Shown here: positions 6,549 to 7,271 of the stretch, piece after piece
Numbering within the stretch: position 1 is the first letter of the stretch
How the letters are laid out: the number at the start of each line of letters is the position of its first letter
NCBI GenBank assembly: GCA_016462095.1
Contig: JAEMTW010000090.1
Coordinates: 1 to 7,271 of the forward strand
DNA: 7,271 nucleotides
Source: Thermoleophilia bacterium
GTDB lineage: Bacteria > Actinomycetota > Thermoleophilia > Gaiellales > F1-60-MAGs149
Reading direction: 5' to 3'
Program-made: the position numbers and the translations under genes
Notes under the pieces: model-generated
Databases searched by the model: none
What the model was told of the DNA's origin: nothing
What the model saw: the letters and a program-made list of their open reading frames with translations, nothing else

Positions 6549-7271
6549 CTAGCCGTTGAGACGCGCGCGCAGGAGACCCTGCAACGCCTTGGCGTCGGCG
6601 CGGCCGCCGCTCTGCTTCATGCACTGGCCGACGAGGAAGCCGATCACCTGCTCGCGGCCGCCCTTGAAGGCCTCGACCTCTTCGGGGTGGGCTGCCAGCA
6701 CGGCGTCGATGATCTCGCCGAGGGCGTCGTCGCCTCCGACTTGAGCCAAGTTACGGTCGACCACGACGCCGGCAGCGGTTGCCTGGGGATCTTCGACGAG
6801 TACTCCGAAGACCTCCTTGGCTGCGGTCTGGTTGATCGTGCCGTCGACGACGAGGGCGATCAGGGCGGCGAGGCGCTCGGGGGTGACCGGACTCTGATTC
6901 GCGCTGAGGCCCGCACCATTGAGGTGCGCGGAAAACTCGCCCATCGTCCAGTTGGCCGACGTCTTGAGGTCGCCGGTGTCAGTAGCAACGGCATCGAGAT
7001 AGCGGGCGAGGTCGGCGTCGACGGCCAAGGCGAGCGCCGTGGGCTCCGTCAGACCAGCGGCAACAAGGCGGTCGAAGCGCGCCGCGGGCAACTCAGGGAG
7101 ATCGCTACCGAGCTCGACGAGCCCCGCCTCGGTCTGGTGGACGGGCAGCAGGTCGGGCTCGGGGAAGTAGCGGTAGTCGTGGGCCTGCTCTTTCGAACGA
7201 AGCGACGAGAGCGTGCCGGCGACGGGATCAAAATGGAGCGTCTCCTGCTCGATCGAGCCGCCACCCAAGAC
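6549..7271 (-). CDS. gatB: Aspartyl/glutamyl-tRNA(Asn/Gln) amidotransferase subunit B, C-terminal part (cut by right window edge)
   Basis: GatB is the tRNA-binding and kinase-like subunit of GatCAB, which converts Glu-tRNA-Gln (and in many species Asp-tRNA-Asn) to Gln-tRNA-Gln (Asn-tRNA-Asn) in bacteria that lack the matching direct synthetase. The last 240 codons are present and the frame continues past position 7271. The visible part begins in the conserved end of the catalytic cradle, with SIEQETLHFDP followed by LRSKEQAHDYRYFPEPDLLP, then the helical linker. The YqeY-like tail domain comes last, including the block VIGFLVGQCMKQSGGRADAK and the final LLRARLNG. The stop is TAG at 6551-6549. 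Total family length is about 480 residues, so about half is seen. The ilvE gene follows on the same strand after 186 bases, and the tRNA-Trp remnant directly abuts the stop codon. Confidence 0.97.
   Translation of the reverse strand, partial: VLGGGSIEQETLHFDPVAGTLSSLRSKEQAHDYRYFPEPDLLPVHQTEAGLVELGSDLPELPAARFDRLVAAGLTEPTALALAVDADLARYLDAVATDTGDLKTSANWTMGEFSAHLNGAGLSANQSPVTPERLAALIALVVDGTINQTAAKEVFGVLVEDPQATAAGVVVDRNLAQVGGDDALGEIIDAVLAAHPEEVEAFKGGREQVIGFLVGQCMKQSGGRADAKALQGLLRARLNG

Noticed and set aside
6498..6575. Complete functional tRNA-Trp
   Set aside because: No D arm or 5' acceptor strand can be placed upstream of the anticodon loop; that sequence is the coding end of gatB.

Overview
The window is about 7.3 kb of high-GC bacterial chromosome carrying mostly housekeeping genes. 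It holds four complete protein-coding genes, two genes cut by the window edges, and one short intergenic region with mobile-element-like debris. The organism looks like a high-GC Gram-positive-type bacterium. The reasons are a class A penicillin-binding protein with three C-terminal PASTA domains, a GatB-type amidotransferase subunit, and a tRNA 3' end without an encoded CCA. A deep-branching actinobacterium is my best guess, but this rests on gene content and style alone and is tentative.

Layout, left to right. The 5' part of tyrS (tyrosyl-tRNA synthetase) runs leftward off the edge from position 369. Divergent from it, starting only tens of bases away, is a long rightward gene for a bifunctional peptidoglycan synthase (404-3214: GT51 transglycosylase, transpeptidase, three PASTA domains). 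It converges on a leftward operon read gatB, then ilvE (branched-chain aminotransferase), then a DegT/DnrJ/EryC1/StrS-family aminotransferase, then an uncharacterised beta-propeller-like protein. The last three genes are packed with a 1-nt gap and a 1-nt overlap and are probably translationally coupled. gatB runs off the right edge.

The only notable non-coding stretch is 6363-6548, between gatB and ilvE. It contains a nearly perfect 59-bp palindrome (6431-6489) resembling a REP/MITE-type element. It also contains a 3' piece of a tRNA-Trp gene (6498-6543, minus strand, anticodon CCA) that directly follows the gatB stop codon and has no D arm or 5' acceptor strand. Together they suggest past insertion or recombination at this junction.

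Functionally, tyrS and gatB belong to translation (tRNA charging), the PBP to cell-wall assembly, and ilvE to branched-chain amino acid metabolism. The DegT-type enzyme probably aminates a nucleotide-linked keto-sugar for envelope glycans. I see no convincing new multi-gene system. The most interesting items are the degenerate HIGH signature in TyrS, the palindrome/tRNA-fragment junction, and the unknown propeller protein coupled to the aminotransferases.
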